Below are positions 28,847-37,268 of a stretch of 64,000 bases of DNA, one piece after another. The translations under genes and the position numbers were made by a program. Position 1 is the first letter of the stretch. Every line of letters starts with the position of its first letter. Below the pieces are notes generated by a model. It worked only from the letters and a program-made list of their open reading frames with translations, was not told the origin of the DNA and made no database searches. Source of the DNA: [Leptolyngbya] sp. PCC 7376 (GTDB lineage: Bacteria > Cyanobacteriota > Cyanobacteriia > Cyanobacteriales > MRBY01); contig NC_019683.1 in the NCBI RefSeq assembly GCF_000316605.1, forward strand, positions 2,650,036-2,714,035. Reading direction: 5' to 3'.

Positions 28847-29334
28847 CGGTAATTGTTGAACTGAATCGGCATTGGGAAATCGAGATCTCGAATAGCCTGC
28901 ATCACCCCTTGGAGATCATCCTTCGATTTACTCGAAACCCGTACCGAATCCCCTTGAATAGAGGCTTGTACCTTTTTAAAATCTGTTTTAACCATTTTGG
29001 TGATTTTCTTGGCATCATCTTTTGAAATGCCTCGCCGTAACGTAATTACTTGGCGAGTTCGACCACCACTGGCAGACTCAGGATCACCATAATCAAAAAG
29101 TTTAGGCGATAAATTACGCTTGACAGCTTTCGTCACCAAAATGGTTTGCACTGCATCCAACGTAAAATCACTTGATGTATTAATGGTGATCGTATCTTCC
29201 CCTAGGTCAATGGTTGTCTTCGTATCTTTCAGGTCATAGCGATTTTTGATATCTCGCATCGCCTGATCAACCGTATTGACTAATTCTTGGCGGTCGAAGT
29301 CACTCACAACATCAAAGGAATTAGTAGAAGCCAT
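28843..29334 (-). CDS. yajQ: YajQ family nucleotide-binding protein
   Basis: The 163-aa protein starts [24 protein letters not shown] and has the family core [22 protein letters not shown] and [12 protein letters not shown]. YajQ proteins bind nucleotides, and in some bacteria c-di-GMP, and partner transcription factors. The family is highly conserved in length. It converges on menA. Confidence 0.95.
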   Translation of the reverse strand: MASTNSFDVVSDFDRQELVNTVDQAMRDIKNRYDLKDTKTTIDLGEDTITINTSSDFTLDAVQTILVTKAVKRNLSPKLFDYGDPESASGGRTRQVITLRRGISKDDAKKITKMVKTDFKKVQASIQGDSVRVSSKSKDDLQGVMQAIRDLDFPMPIQFNNYR

Positions 29335-29378
29335 AGACAGATAAAAAGGGTACTAGAATTTACGCTGAGGTTATAAGT

Positions 29379-29813
29379 TTACAGGCTTTGGACAGCGGCA
29401 ATGCTCAAACTAAATAAAATGATATTGCAGATATTTGCGACACCAAACATCATCGAACGCAACGGCGCAATGTTGGCAATATAAAATACTGAATATAATG
29501 CCCGCGCAATCAGAAAGGCGATCGCCGCATAAATTGCATTTTGGGATTCAACCCCAGTCACCACAGCCGATAGTGCTGCAATTGTGTAAACTAGCAATGC
29601 TTCAAAACCGTTTTGGTGTGCCCAATAAGCCCGTTTCGCAAAATCTGGCAGCGTATCAAAAAGCGCTCGAGGCTTCTGAAACATTTCCATTTTGTTTTCG
29701 CTCTTTGATGCCACTGTTACCCGAGCATATGCAGACACCGCATAGGGGGCATAAGCGAGTACAATCGCACCAACTAACGAGTAAATTAAGACAGCAGAAA
29801 CAGACAGACTCAT
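29379..29813 (-). CDS. MAPEG family membrane protein
   Basis: This 144-aa integral membrane protein has four TM helices. The MAPEG signatures are FQKPRALFDTLPDFAKRAYWAHQNGFEAL and FLIARALYSVFYIANI. Eukaryotic members are glutathione-dependent lipid enzymes; bacterial members are mostly uncharacterised. ATG 29813 is preferred over the TTG at 29828. Confidence 0.9.
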   Translation of the reverse strand: MSLSVSAVLIYSLVGAIVLAYAPYAVSAYARVTVASKSENKMEMFQKPRALFDTLPDFAKRAYWAHQNGFEALLVYTIAALSAVVTGVESQNAIYAAIAFLIARALYSVFYIANIAPLRSMMFGVANICNIILFSLSIAAVQSL

Positions 29814-29856
29814 AATCGATCTAACCAAACAAACGTTTATCGATTAGAAGCTTAAC

Positions 29857-30360
29857 TTAATCGAAATAGAAAAGGGTGACGAGTTTGCGCTGCTCTTCCG
29901 CTTCTTTGCAAGTCTGGAGGAGAGTATCACTGTCGTGGAAGGCAAAACAAATCAATTGCTGGCAGCGGGAAATTATTTCAGCATTACAAGCTGCACTCGC
30001 TTCACTCAGACTCATAGTATCGTTCTCTGGGTGTTCGACGAGATGCACAACCTGTTCAAGCTGTACTTGTGATTCCCGTGGTTGGCGGTCAAGACTTTGG
30101 GGCAAAATAACTGTTAAAAGACTAGAATCTGCGCGCATAACTCCTTTGATTGCTGCAGAATTAGTTCCTGTGGCCCCAGACGTAATGATTCGGTTCCCAC
30201 CCAGTGCAAGGGCATAACTCATCATCTCGATCAAATGTTGGTGAGTGATCGGCACGTGGCGTGTGCCAATGAGAGCAATGCGTTTAGAGCCGGTCTGCTG
30301 AATGGCTGCTAACTCTTGTGCCAGAGTATCAAGGGTCGGAATATCTAGGGATTGACTCAA
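29857..30360 (-). CDS. DprA-like SLOG-domain protein
   Basis: The 167-aa protein resembles the Rossmann-like core of DprA/Smf: RIALIGTRHVPIT, GGNRIITSGATGTNSAAIKG, a VILPQSLDRQPRE motif and NAEIISRCQQLICF. In cyanobacteria it is annotated as DNA recombination-mediator protein A. It lacks the extra DprA domains and may bind nucleotides rather than load RecA. It lies next to the tRNA-Val insertion site but on the host side. Confidence 0.8.
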   Translation of the reverse strand: MSQSLDIPTLDTLAQELAAIQQTGSKRIALIGTRHVPITHQHLIEMMSYALALGGNRIITSGATGTNSAAIKGVMRADSSLLTVILPQSLDRQPRESQVQLEQVVHLVEHPENDTMSLSEASAACNAEIISRCQQLICFAFHDSDTLLQTCKEAEEQRKLVTLFYFD

Positions 30361-30505
30361 AGATCGTGGGGGACTTGGTAGCCTGAATAGTCGATGCTAT
30401 TCTAAGTCAAACATCATTGATAAAGCAATCCTAAATTTTGTCTCGCAGTAAATCCCTTGCCAACAGACAATAACCACTGTTATATTTAAGTCTTGTTTGT
30501 GACTC

Positions 30506-30579
30506 GGACGTATAGCTCAGTTGGTTAGAGTACATCGTTGACATCGATGGGGTCACTGGTTCGAATCCAGTTACGTCCA
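30506..30579 (+). tRNA. tRNA-Val(GAC)
   Basis: A full cloverleaf can be drawn: acceptor GGACGTA/TACGTCC, D-arm GCTC..GAG, anticodon stem CATCG/CGATG with loop TTGACAT (anticodon GAC) and T-arm ACTGG TTCGAAT CCAGT. A discriminator A follows, but no encoded CCA. Its 3' part is the integration target of the neighbouring element. Confidence 0.95.
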
Positions 30580-30581
30580 TA
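30535..30581 (+). repeat. attL (tRNA-proximal attachment repeat)
   Basis: This 47-base copy, running from the anticodon stem to the tRNA 3' end, completes a functional tRNA gene. It matches 49268-49314 with a single difference (C versus T in the anticodon). Confidence 0.9.
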
Positions 30582-30873
30582 CATATATAGACTAGGTTTC
30601 AGAGGATTCTCTCCATTGACTCTCTAACCAAAAAGTAAAAACAGACCCAAATCAGACACAGGGGTATTTGTAGGTTAGCACTAAATTAGTATGGATGACC
30701 TGTCCGTTATTTTCGTTTCCCCCAATAAAACCAGATAGAAACTTTGAACGCTTTTTTCTGATTCGAGACTTCGTAGTCTATTGAGGTGAAAGGGGAGAAC
30801 CCTAGGCGTATCCTCATATTGCCAATGCAGTCACTAACGATAGCGGCAGCTTTTTCGCAATCAATGTGATTCT
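30582..30873. other. Non-coding left end of the element
   Basis: Nothing convincing is coded in these 292 bases. The sequence directly follows attL and leads to the end of the helicase fragment. It may contain recombinase arm sites, but I see no clear repeats. Confidence 0.4.
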
Positions 30874-31326
30874 TCATGATGCTACCGCCAAATAATTCTT
30901 ACACCGACTCATCCCCACATACCAAAGTCGTGGCTGTACAAATGAATCCTTGAACCGACCGAAGTCATTACGGATAATTACCCGTTCATAGGTGCTTCCT
31001 TGGAGGCTGTGAATAGTACCCGCGTAGACGTGTCGAATATCAGCATTAAGCTCTAACAGCTTGTAGTAGTCACGCCAATATCTACCATCGGTATTAAGTG
31101 CTTTTTCCTTGGCTAACTTAACCGCCTTACGGTACTTGCTCATCTCTGAGTATTTTACTGTGGTTACCCCTACTTTTGACTGTTCGTACCCAATACCTCC
31201 ATAGGGTAATTCTGTATTCGCAAGGGTTAATTTATACCCCTCAAATTGCTCTCTATTGGGAGAATAAAGGATACGTTCTTGATTTTTAACGACATTAGTA
31301 GACTGACAGTTTGGGCAATGGGGCAT
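30874..31326 (-). pseudogene. Superfamily 1 helicase C-terminal fragment fused to an IS1-like start
   Basis: The first 15 or so residues (MPHCPNCQSTNVVKN) are the zinc-finger start of an IS1-family InsA protein. The remainder is the C-terminal UvrD_C_2-type part of a RecD/Dda-like SF1 helicase: GTIHSLQGSTYERVIIR (motif V region) and RLWYVGMSRCKNYLAVAS (motif VI). The helicase lacks its Walker A and B motifs, so the gene is truncated. The chimera probably results from insertion and later deletion. The original helicase may have served replication of the element. Confidence 0.7.
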
Positions 31327-31434
31327 TCTCGTGAGGACTTTTTTCTTGCTCCTTTCTCTCTCATCCTTACATTTTTAGGACTACCCCCAATTATCAGCGC
31401 TACAGAGTAAATCAACCAATGAAGAAAATCACAA

Positions 31435-32477
31435 TATAGCAATTTCTAGTCGAGTGAGGTGCAATAGCAGCAATGTGTAAACCAGCATCGAATATCATCA
31501 AGGGTAATCTTGGAAAAAGCTACCTCAATTGCCTTGTCTAGAGCTAGATAAGTTCTTGCCCCGATACTTTTCAAGGTACTTTTCAACTTTGACCAGCAAT
31601 TTTCAATGGGTGAAAAATCTGGAGAATAGGGAGGAAGGTAAATCAACTTAGCTCCCACGGCCTCAATCATTGTGCGTACTGACTCTCCTAAATGAATCGA
31701 ACAGTTATCCATCACCACACATGCTCCCGCCCATAAGTTTGGTATTAACTTCTGGCTGATGAATGCTTCAAAGGTTAATCCATCCGTACTCCCCAGCAGA
31801 TGATAATTAGCGACCATTCCCTTGAAGCCTAATGCTCCAATCAAAGAAACATTCTTGCCTCGTTTACTGGATTTCGGACTATAAGCTCGTTTCCCTTTCT
31901 CAGAACGTGCCCTCAGTCTTGTCATGGCTAAGTTCACGCCCGATTCATCGATAAAAATCAAGTTTTTCGCTAGAGTCGCTTGCATTTTCTGCCAAAAATC
32001 ATATCTGGCTTGTTGCACTCGTTTTGTCGCCTTAAGGTCTGGATAGAATGTTTTTTTTGAGGCTATATCCCATTCTTCTTAAGGTGCGATGCATGGTGCT
32101 ATTGGCCACACGGAGACCAGTGCGTTTCTCCATCTCATCACATAGTTCCGCTAGCGTCGCATCGTTTTTCTTGGTGAGCAACTGGCGCAATATTGTTTGA
32201 TGCTCTTCGTTTAATTTGGGAGGTGTTTGTTGGCTTCGTTTTTTCGGAGCAATCGACCCTGTCAGTCGTTTTTGGTCGAGGAGCTTTTGTACAAAACTTT
32301 TCGCCACTCCAAATTGTCGGGCAAGACTACTTTGACTCACACCACCCCTTTCGTAGGCATCCACTATTTTCTGTCTTAAGTCTAATGAGTAGGCTTTCGG
32401 CAAGATGCTACTTTCTTCCTCACCAGTCAACTCACCTATACTACTTCATACACCTTGCTAGGCTGAAATTTGCTGTA
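31435..32477 (-). mobile_element. IS630-family insertion sequence
   Basis: Imperfect terminal inverted repeats (left TATAGCAATTTC, right outer end TACAGCAAATTTC when reverse-complemented) enclose 1043 bp with a two-frame transposase. TA is present at both tips, as expected for IS630 target choice. Confidence 0.8.
31446..32430 (-). CDS. IS630-family transposase, two overlapping frames
   Basis: The first frame (32430-32032) carries the helix-turn-helix region (SLDLRQKIVDAYERGG, LARQFGVAKSFVQKLL) and a second one. The second frame (to 31446) carries the DDE domain: FIDESGVNL, VMDNCSIHLGESV and LPPYSPDFSPIENCWSKLK. They join at an A8 tract (CTCAAAAAAAACATTC) and differ by +1, so expression needs frameshifting there or the copy is mutated. 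All three catalytic acids are present. Confidence 0.85.
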
Positions 32478-32508
32478 AATTTTTCAAGTATTGTCTAAGC
32501 AGAATTTT

Positions 32509-33573
32509 TTATAGATTCTTTCTCTCCAAGGCTAAAGTAATAAGTTTATCTATCAAGTCAGGGAACTCTATACCTACTGATTTCCAAAGAAAAGAGAACA
32601 TACTGCTTTCTTTGAAACCAAAAACAGTATTTACCTCATTAATCATCACTGTCTGATTATCTTCCAGTAAAAAGAAATCAATGCGACAGGCATCTAAGCA
32701 AGCAATAGCTTTAAAAGCTAAATTTGCCAACTTTTTAATATCTTGGGTAATACTGTCTGGGAGATCTTGAACTAGTTTAAATTGCCCTTGATTAGCTTTG
32801 TATTTAGTGTCATAACTATTGAAACTATTCTCGTAAACCTTTTCGGCAAGGATGGATATTTGAGGGGCGATATTTCCTAAAACAGCACAGCTTAACTCTC
32901 GTGCTTTGATACCTTGCTCAACAATAATTCGATGGTCATAGCTTGAGGCAAGTTGGAAACCATCTTTTAATTCTTGCCGATTATTGGCCATGGATATACC
33001 AAGAGATGAACCCAACCTAGATGGTTTTACAAAATAAGGATATCGAAAGCTTTTCTCAACTTCATCACAAAAATTATCTAAAGATTTAGAGGAGGAAAAT
33101 AGCTTAGATTTATCAATAGAAATGTATTTCACTTGAGGTATATTCATCTGAGCAAAAACCCTTTTCATTGTGATTTTATCTGCGCCAATTGAAGCCCCTA
33201 ATACTGAAGAGCCGACAAGAGGGATTTGCAGAGTTTCAATAAAACCTTGAATACTGCCATCGCCAGAGCCAACTCCGCACAAGATTGTAGAAAGACAAAC
33301 ATCAATAGTTGTTAGTTCATCAGTAAAGACTAGTGATTCTTTTGGAAGTTCAGATTGGTCAAAAGACCAACCATGATTTTTGTTATCAAGATACGATGTC
33401 GCTATTTTTTTAGGTGCAAAACGACCATCTCTCTGGATATAAAAAGGAATTACATGGTATTTCTTGCTATATTTGCTTGTTTGCAAAGCTTTATAAATAT
33501 CTTGAGCTGCACCAACTGAGACATTGTGTGCTCCGGATCTGCCGCCAAACAACAAACCTAATATTATAGGCAT
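32509..33573 (-). CDS. D-alanine-D-alanine ligase-like ATP-grasp enzyme
   Basis: The 354-aa protein has Ddl family features in order: LLFGGRSGAHNVSV (degenerate form of SGEHEVS), IPLVGSSVLGASIGADKITMKR, FVKPSRLGSSLGIS, the omega-loop segment SFNSYDTKYK, CRIDFF and NEVNTVFGFKESSMF. The last is normally NT(M/L)PGFT, so the substrate-pocket end is altered. It would ligate D-amino acids or similar for peptidoglycan, or a modified dipeptide. It lies inside the mobile element between an IS630 copy and cas6, as cargo, and has no Van-type neighbours. Confidence 0.82.
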   Translation of the reverse strand: MPIILGLLFGGRSGAHNVSVGAAQDIYKALQTSKYSKKYHVIPFYIQRDGRFAPKKIATSYLDNKNHGWSFDQSELPKESLVFTDELTTIDVCLSTILCGVGSGDGSIQGFIETLQIPLVGSSVLGASIGADKITMKRVFAQMNIPQVKYISIDKSKLFSSSKSLDNFCDEVEKSFRYPYFVKPSRLGSSLGISMANNRQELKDGFQLASSYDHRIIVEQGIKARELSCAVLGNIAPQISILAEKVYENSFNSYDTKYKANQGQFKLVQDLPDSITQDIKKLANLAFKAIACLDACRIDFFLLEDNQTVMINEVNTVFGFKESSMFSFLWKSVGIEFPDLIDKLITLALERKNL

Positions 33574-33707
33574 AACAACACCTTGCCTGATTTGTAGTCA
33601 TAAATGCAAAAGTGAATTAATTATATTGGTGAATGGATGGGTATGCTCAAAATCCGATTTCCCTCCCAACACCCGTGATAATCCTTCCAATATGACCACT
33701 ATTCAGT

Positions 33708-33875
33708 TTGGTGGTTAGAGCAACAGGACTATCTCTTGCTAGAGCACTCAATATCTCAACAGATAAGCTCTTCGAGTTGATGGGATATGGGCACGAACCG
33801 ACAATAAGTGTTGCTGAATCAGGTGGTGCAGACTACAAAGTCAAAAAAGATAATCGAAATGACATGCCGTTCTAA
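33708..33875 (+). CDS. Small ORF of 55 aa, possibly a truncated regulator
   Basis: Start TTG 33708 or GTG 33711. The product reads like the end of a small helix-turn-helix protein: GLSLARALNISTDKLFELMGYG, then a polar tail ending NRNDMPF. An ATG at 33692 in another frame (MTTIQFG) would give a continuous protein if one base were removed. It may therefore be a frameshifted gene. Family unknown. Confidence 0.3.
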   Translation: MVVRATGLSLARALNISTDKLFELMGYGHEPTISVAESGGADYKVKKDNRNDMPF

Positions 33876-33963
33876 GTTGTGGGAAACAGAATGACGCTGT
33901 AAACCCTTCATAGTAGACTTTTCAGCGTTTTTCACTATAAGATTGCTTGCACTCACTAGGTCA

Positions 33964-34019
33964 CTATCTTGAATTTAGTACTAAATTGAGTACTAAATTG
34001 AGTACTCGTTTCAGAATAG
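33964..34019. repeat. Framed 12-bp iterated site A
   Basis: CTATCTTGAA and TTTCAGAATAG form the inverted outer frame. Inside are three copies of AGTACT at a 12-base period (unit AGTACTAAATTG). A further GGTCACT/AGTGACC pair (33959-33965, 34028-34034) surrounds it. With its left flank it is an inverted copy of site B at 44773. The rest of the 644-base gap 33574-34217 holds only the small ORF at 33708. Confidence 0.75.
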
Positions 34020-34217
34020 AGACCCAGAGTGACCCTTTTTGCTGAGTTAGAGCCTTAAGGATTTTTGGGAACAACCAACTTTGCTGAACGCTAAAGTCTA
34101 CTCAGTCGATAACAGTAAGCTTTTTTCAGATTTGATCCTCCAGCCCCTTTAACCATATCTTTTGAGCTGTTAATAATTGGCTGACTGCATTACTTCTTAC
34201 ACCTGATTTGACCGTCG

Positions 34218-35090
34218 CTATAGCTGCTTTTCCAAGAACGTACTAGTAGGAGACTCAACTTCACTCAACAGCGTAAAACCTAGTCCATAAGTTGTTTTGC
34301 TGCCTGTTCCACAATAAGGCGCGAAAAACCCCAAAACTGAAAACAGGTGAACATATCCCTCATGAAACAGTCCTTCAGATCTGACTGCAAACTGAACTGA
34401 ACCCAAAAAACCGGTTACTATACTCTTCCTTGCAGTCCCCACTCGTTGCGTTGCAAGTCGATGCTTCCGAATTACAACAAAATCATCAACCCAGTCTAAA
34501 AAGTTTTCCAGATCTACCTCAAATTTTGAGAAAGCATTCCATCGTCGCAAATAACTATGAAACACATTGCGCGGCATCGGTAAAGGTAAATACGCTCCTC
34601 TGACACGAAAAACAGTTGGTGACAAAAAACTCAATATCATGCAGTTCTGTCGTGTTATTTGTAATAAATCCAAATAACAATAGGGTTGTAGGCTGACGCT
34701 TACCCTTTCAATCGCTAATTCGCATGTACCTATCAACACAACTGATGGCCGTACATCCCCCAACCACTCCAAGACAGTATCCGTCACACCCTGAGAGAAG
34801 CAATGCAAAAACCATTTATAACGTTTCCCTGCAATCAACTGAAGATTATCACCTAAACTTTCTCCGTTTAGTCGTGACATCGAGAATGGTCTTGTTGCCG
34901 ACTGATCATGTAAATATGCAGAAAATTCAGGATCATAGTCTCTAATTTGGTTCAAGAACCAAGCATGTAATCCCTTGGCGTAAGTCTCCTCCAAGAAGAA
35001 ATCATATTGAGCGGAGAGATCGAACCTTATTCCCATCAAATCTGTTCTTTTCCGACGGGATAGATTAGCTAACTCAAACTTCGTGACCAT
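34218..35090 (-). CDS. cas6: Cas6-type CRISPR endoribonuclease (stand-alone)
   Basis: The 290-aa RAMP protein matches cyanobacterial type III-associated Cas6. It has KGLHAWFLNQI near residue 42 (candidate catalytic His), YLHDQSATRPFSMSRLNG, and the C-terminal glycine-rich loop FFAPYCGTGSKTTYGLG preceded by IVTGFLGSVQF. Cas6 cuts CRISPR repeat RNA to make crRNA. No repeat-spacer array, cas10, cas1 or cas2 is found in the window. It starts 218 bases from the divergent mCpol gene. An AGTTTA/TAAACT inverted repeat at 35091-35110 abuts its start codon and may be its operator. Confidence 0.85.
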   Translation of the reverse strand: MVTKFELANLSRRKRTDLMGIRFDLSAQYDFFLEETYAKGLHAWFLNQIRDYDPEFSAYLHDQSATRPFSMSRLNGESLGDNLQLIAGKRYKWFLHCFSQGVTDTVLEWLGDVRPSVVLIGTCELAIERVSVSLQPYCYLDLLQITRQNCMILSFLSPTVFRVRGAYLPLPMPRNVFHSYLRRWNAFSKFEVDLENFLDWVDDFVVIRKHRLATQRVGTARKSIVTGFLGSVQFAVRSEGLFHEGYVHLFSVLGFFAPYCGTGSKTTYGLGFTLLSEVESPTSTFLEKQL

Positions 35091-35308
35091 AGTTTAGATT
35101 ATCGTAAACTTATTGTGATAAAAGCTATAAGTCGCAGTATGCTAAATAGCTAATAAATTCAAAAACACCTGATAAATCCTTAACAATAGATCTACCTACC
35201 TACAGCCATTATAAGGATCTGGAATCAGTATCTCTTACTCTAAATATCTCGTTTTTCAATTGTCATATAACTGTGATTTTCAAATAATGTCTTTTTAATG
35301 AATAAAAA
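35091..35308. promoter_or_regulatory. Divergent promoter region between cas6 and mCpol
   Basis: This AT-rich 218-base spacer contains the AGTTTA/TAAACT inverted repeat next to the cas6 start. It must carry both promoters unless cas6 is transcribed from elsewhere. No CRISPR-like repeat is present. Confidence 0.5.
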
Positions 35309-35680
35309 ATGTTTATATCGATAGATGGGGATGATGTAGGTCGAAATCTTGAATTGTATATTTTAGACGAACAAATTGGTGATCTTGAAATCTTTGCAAA
35401 GAAATTGAAAACTCGTTTTGAGTGGCTTGCAAATAATCTTTCCTGTCTTCTTGAAGCACAAGTCCATTTGTTAGGAGGTGATAGTATTCTCGCCTCATGC
35501 CCGCTAAATCCAAAGGTATTTCAAATCTTAGAAGAACTACGAATAGAGTTCCAGAAACAAGGATTGCCAAGTATTTCCATTGGCACTGGAAATACTGCAA
35601 GAGAAGCATACTTAGCTCTTAAATATGCGAAGCTTCGAGGGAAAAATCGACTAGTAACATTTGAGGACATTCAGCAATGA
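35309..35680 (+). CDS. mCpol: minimal CRISPR polymerase-like nucleotidyl cyclase
   Basis: The 123-aa protein is a minimal palm (GGDEF/Cas10-type) domain. Residues 5-11 read IDGDDVG, placing the first metal-binding Asp at the N terminus. Residues 54-60 read LLGGDSI, the GGD(D/E)-like hairpin. The last third (SIGTGNTAREAYLALKYAKLRGKN) matches the final helix of Cas10 and GGDEF palm domains, where Lys and Asn contact the nucleotide. No HD, zinc or sensor domain is attached. Known mCpol proteins make cyclic dinucleotides. Its TGA overlaps the next ATG (ATGA), so the two are translationally coupled. Confidence 0.82.
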   Translation: MFISIDGDDVGRNLELYILDEQIGDLEIFAKKLKTRFEWLANNLSCLLEAQVHLLGGDSILASCPLNPKVFQILEELRIEFQKQGLPSISIGTGNTAREAYLALKYAKLRGKNRLVTFEDIQQ

Positions 35681-36396
35681 TAAGGACAGGAATGATATTA
35701 GTGATGTCTAGTGACACAATTTATACCTATATCAATGTCCTTTGCAATGCGCGTTTTGCCATGGGAATTGAAGATGTTATTTTTTTGCATATCACTGGCA
35801 TATCAACTGGAATCAGAGCCGATCAGGCAGAAGATTTGAAGAAGGACATACAAAATCGAATAGAAGAACTTGCCAAAACTCAAAAAATTTATGCGCAACT
35901 TCAGGATTCAATTAATTTTGGACGTATCATCAAAATCCAAGATAAAAATATTGGCTATGATTTAGCTAAGCTTGTGCGAAAATTAAGCACAAGTAACAAA
36001 TACATAATTGATATTACGCCTACAACAAAAGCTGCTAGCCAATTAGTGTTAGCAGCTTGCTTGGTAAATGGATTGAGAAATCTTTATGAGTTTCATCTTT
36101 ATAAGAGAATAGAGCGAAACAATCCACTTGCTTCTCTATATCACAATCTAAATCAATCGGATTTCAAATATGTCCACCTTAGCGAAGAACCTGCTCTTCG
36201 AGAAGCTTACGATAATGTTAAAAGAAAAAATATTTTGAGTTTATTAGCAATTGTCATTTCAATCATTATTCTTTTGCTCTCTGTAATATTCAATATGTTT
36301 AGTCGTATCTCGATAGCTTCATTGTTGAGTGCTGTTGCCTCATTAGCAACAATAGTTTCACTCGGCCTACAATTCTCTCAAACTCGCCATACATAG
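35677..36396 (+). CDS. CARF-like sensor with two C-terminal TM helices, probable effector
   Basis: The protein has 239 residues. The N-terminal 170 or so form a Rossmann-like domain. Strand 1 is MILVMSSDTIYTYINVL, and IIDITPTTKAASQLVLAACLVNG matches the DxTgGTK segment of CARF and Csm6/Csx1 domains. Helices at about 185-207 (LLAIVISIIILLLSVIF) and 211-233 (ISIASLLSAVASLATIVSLG) are membrane-spanning. The design is a nucleotide-binding domain on a membrane anchor, as in mCpol-linked 2TM effectors. I infer that the mCpol product gates membrane disruption. Confidence 0.8.
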   Translation: MIRTGMILVMSSDTIYTYINVLCNARFAMGIEDVIFLHITGISTGIRADQAEDLKKDIQNRIEELAKTQKIYAQLQDSINFGRIIKIQDKNIGYDLAKLVRKLSTSNKYIIDITPTTKAASQLVLAACLVNGLRNLYEFHLYKRIERNNPLASLYHNLNQSDFKYVHLSEEPALREAYDNVKRKNILSLLAIVISIIILLLSVIFNMFSRISIASLLSAVASLATIVSLGLQFSQTRHT

Positions 36397-36452
36397 AAAA
36401 CGACAAAGTAGAATTACTAGTTTTTGGACAGATTATTTTTTCTTGAAATAAA

Positions 36453-36702
36453 TCAAAACAACCCCAAAAACTCATTCACCACTTCAGCAGTAGCATTCAT
36501 ACATTCCTGAGCAGTAAACCGAGCTGTAGATATCCCTTCTTTCAACATCAACCTATCCCTTGAATAATCCCTATCCCTTGCAGCATCTGCGTTGTGGTGT
36601 TTCCCATCAATCTCAAGGATTACGCACTTACCCCCCTTCAAATACAAGGAAATCTAGTTCTACTCGACATTTGTATATTCGGATTCGTTATATACCTAGA
36701 CC
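36453..36702 (-). pseudogene. DUF559-type endonuclease remnant, truncated and frameshifted
   Basis: The product reads CRVELDFLVFEGG, then in a second frame GGKCVILEIDGKHHNADA..RDRDYSRDRLMLKEGI and ends EVVNEFLGLF. This is the conserved C-terminal nuclease core of DUF559 (Vsr-like) proteins. The frames join at a G6 run with one extra base. The N-terminal half is missing, since a stop of the upstream gene lies immediately before it. Not functional. Confidence 0.65.
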
Positions 36703-37155
36703 TTCAGCAGTACCCATCAGCTTTTCGCCATCTACGTCGAACACCGCACAGACGATTCCACGGTCACCTTCTTCCCAGGTCGCTAAGGTGGGATAGAGCG
36801 TCAAGATATCAAGCTTGGAATCTTCATAAGTCCTGCCAACAAAATTATCAAAGCGTTCAGTACAGGCTTCTACTGCCAACCTAAAGGTCTCATCGTCAGA
36901 CTCATAAGTTGATAGTGGAATGTCGAATACCGCATAAACCTCATTATCATGGGGTTCTGCGCAAGGCACAGCAGGCAGAGTGGTTAGATTTGAGAAATCT
37001 GTATTATTGAAGCAATCACCTTGCTTGATCTCAAAAGAGCCAATTTGCCCTTCGCTGACAATATCGCCGCTGCCATCCCGCCTAGCACTTGTGAAGTGAT
37101 TATAGACACCGAATCCAATGAGGCTGATTATAAAAATAACAAGTCTAAATTTCAT
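36688..37155 (-). CDS. Septum-formation-domain membrane-anchored protein
   Basis: The 155-aa protein has one N-terminal TM helix (LVIFIISLIGFGVYNHF) and an extracytoplasmic domain. That domain contains GDCFNNTD, VPCAEPHDNEVYAVF and two further Cys (ACTERF, GIVCAVF), the pattern of the Septum_form family. AGGAG seven bases upstream supports ATG 37155. A cell-envelope role on a mobile element is unexplained. Its stop directly adjoins the DUF559 remnant. Confidence 0.75.
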   Translation of the reverse strand: MKFRLVIFIISLIGFGVYNHFTSARRDGSGDIVSEGQIGSFEIKQGDCFNNTDFSNLTTLPAVPCAEPHDNEVYAVFDIPLSTYESDDETFRLAVEACTERFDNFVGRTYEDSKLDILTLYPTLATWEEGDRGIVCAVFDVDGEKLMGTAEGLGI

Positions 37156-37268
37156 TTCGGTCTCCTAAATAATTGTGTTGTGTCAATAGTTAAGTTAATG
37201 GATTAACAATAGCTTGAGTGTTCATTTTCTAAATACTTATTGCTCAGTACGCTCATTATTAGCAGCCA

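Noticed and set aside
33964-34019. A CRISPR-like array beside cas6
   Set aside because: The 12-base units are adjacent with no unique spacers; no 25-40 base repeat with spacers is present anywhere in the element.
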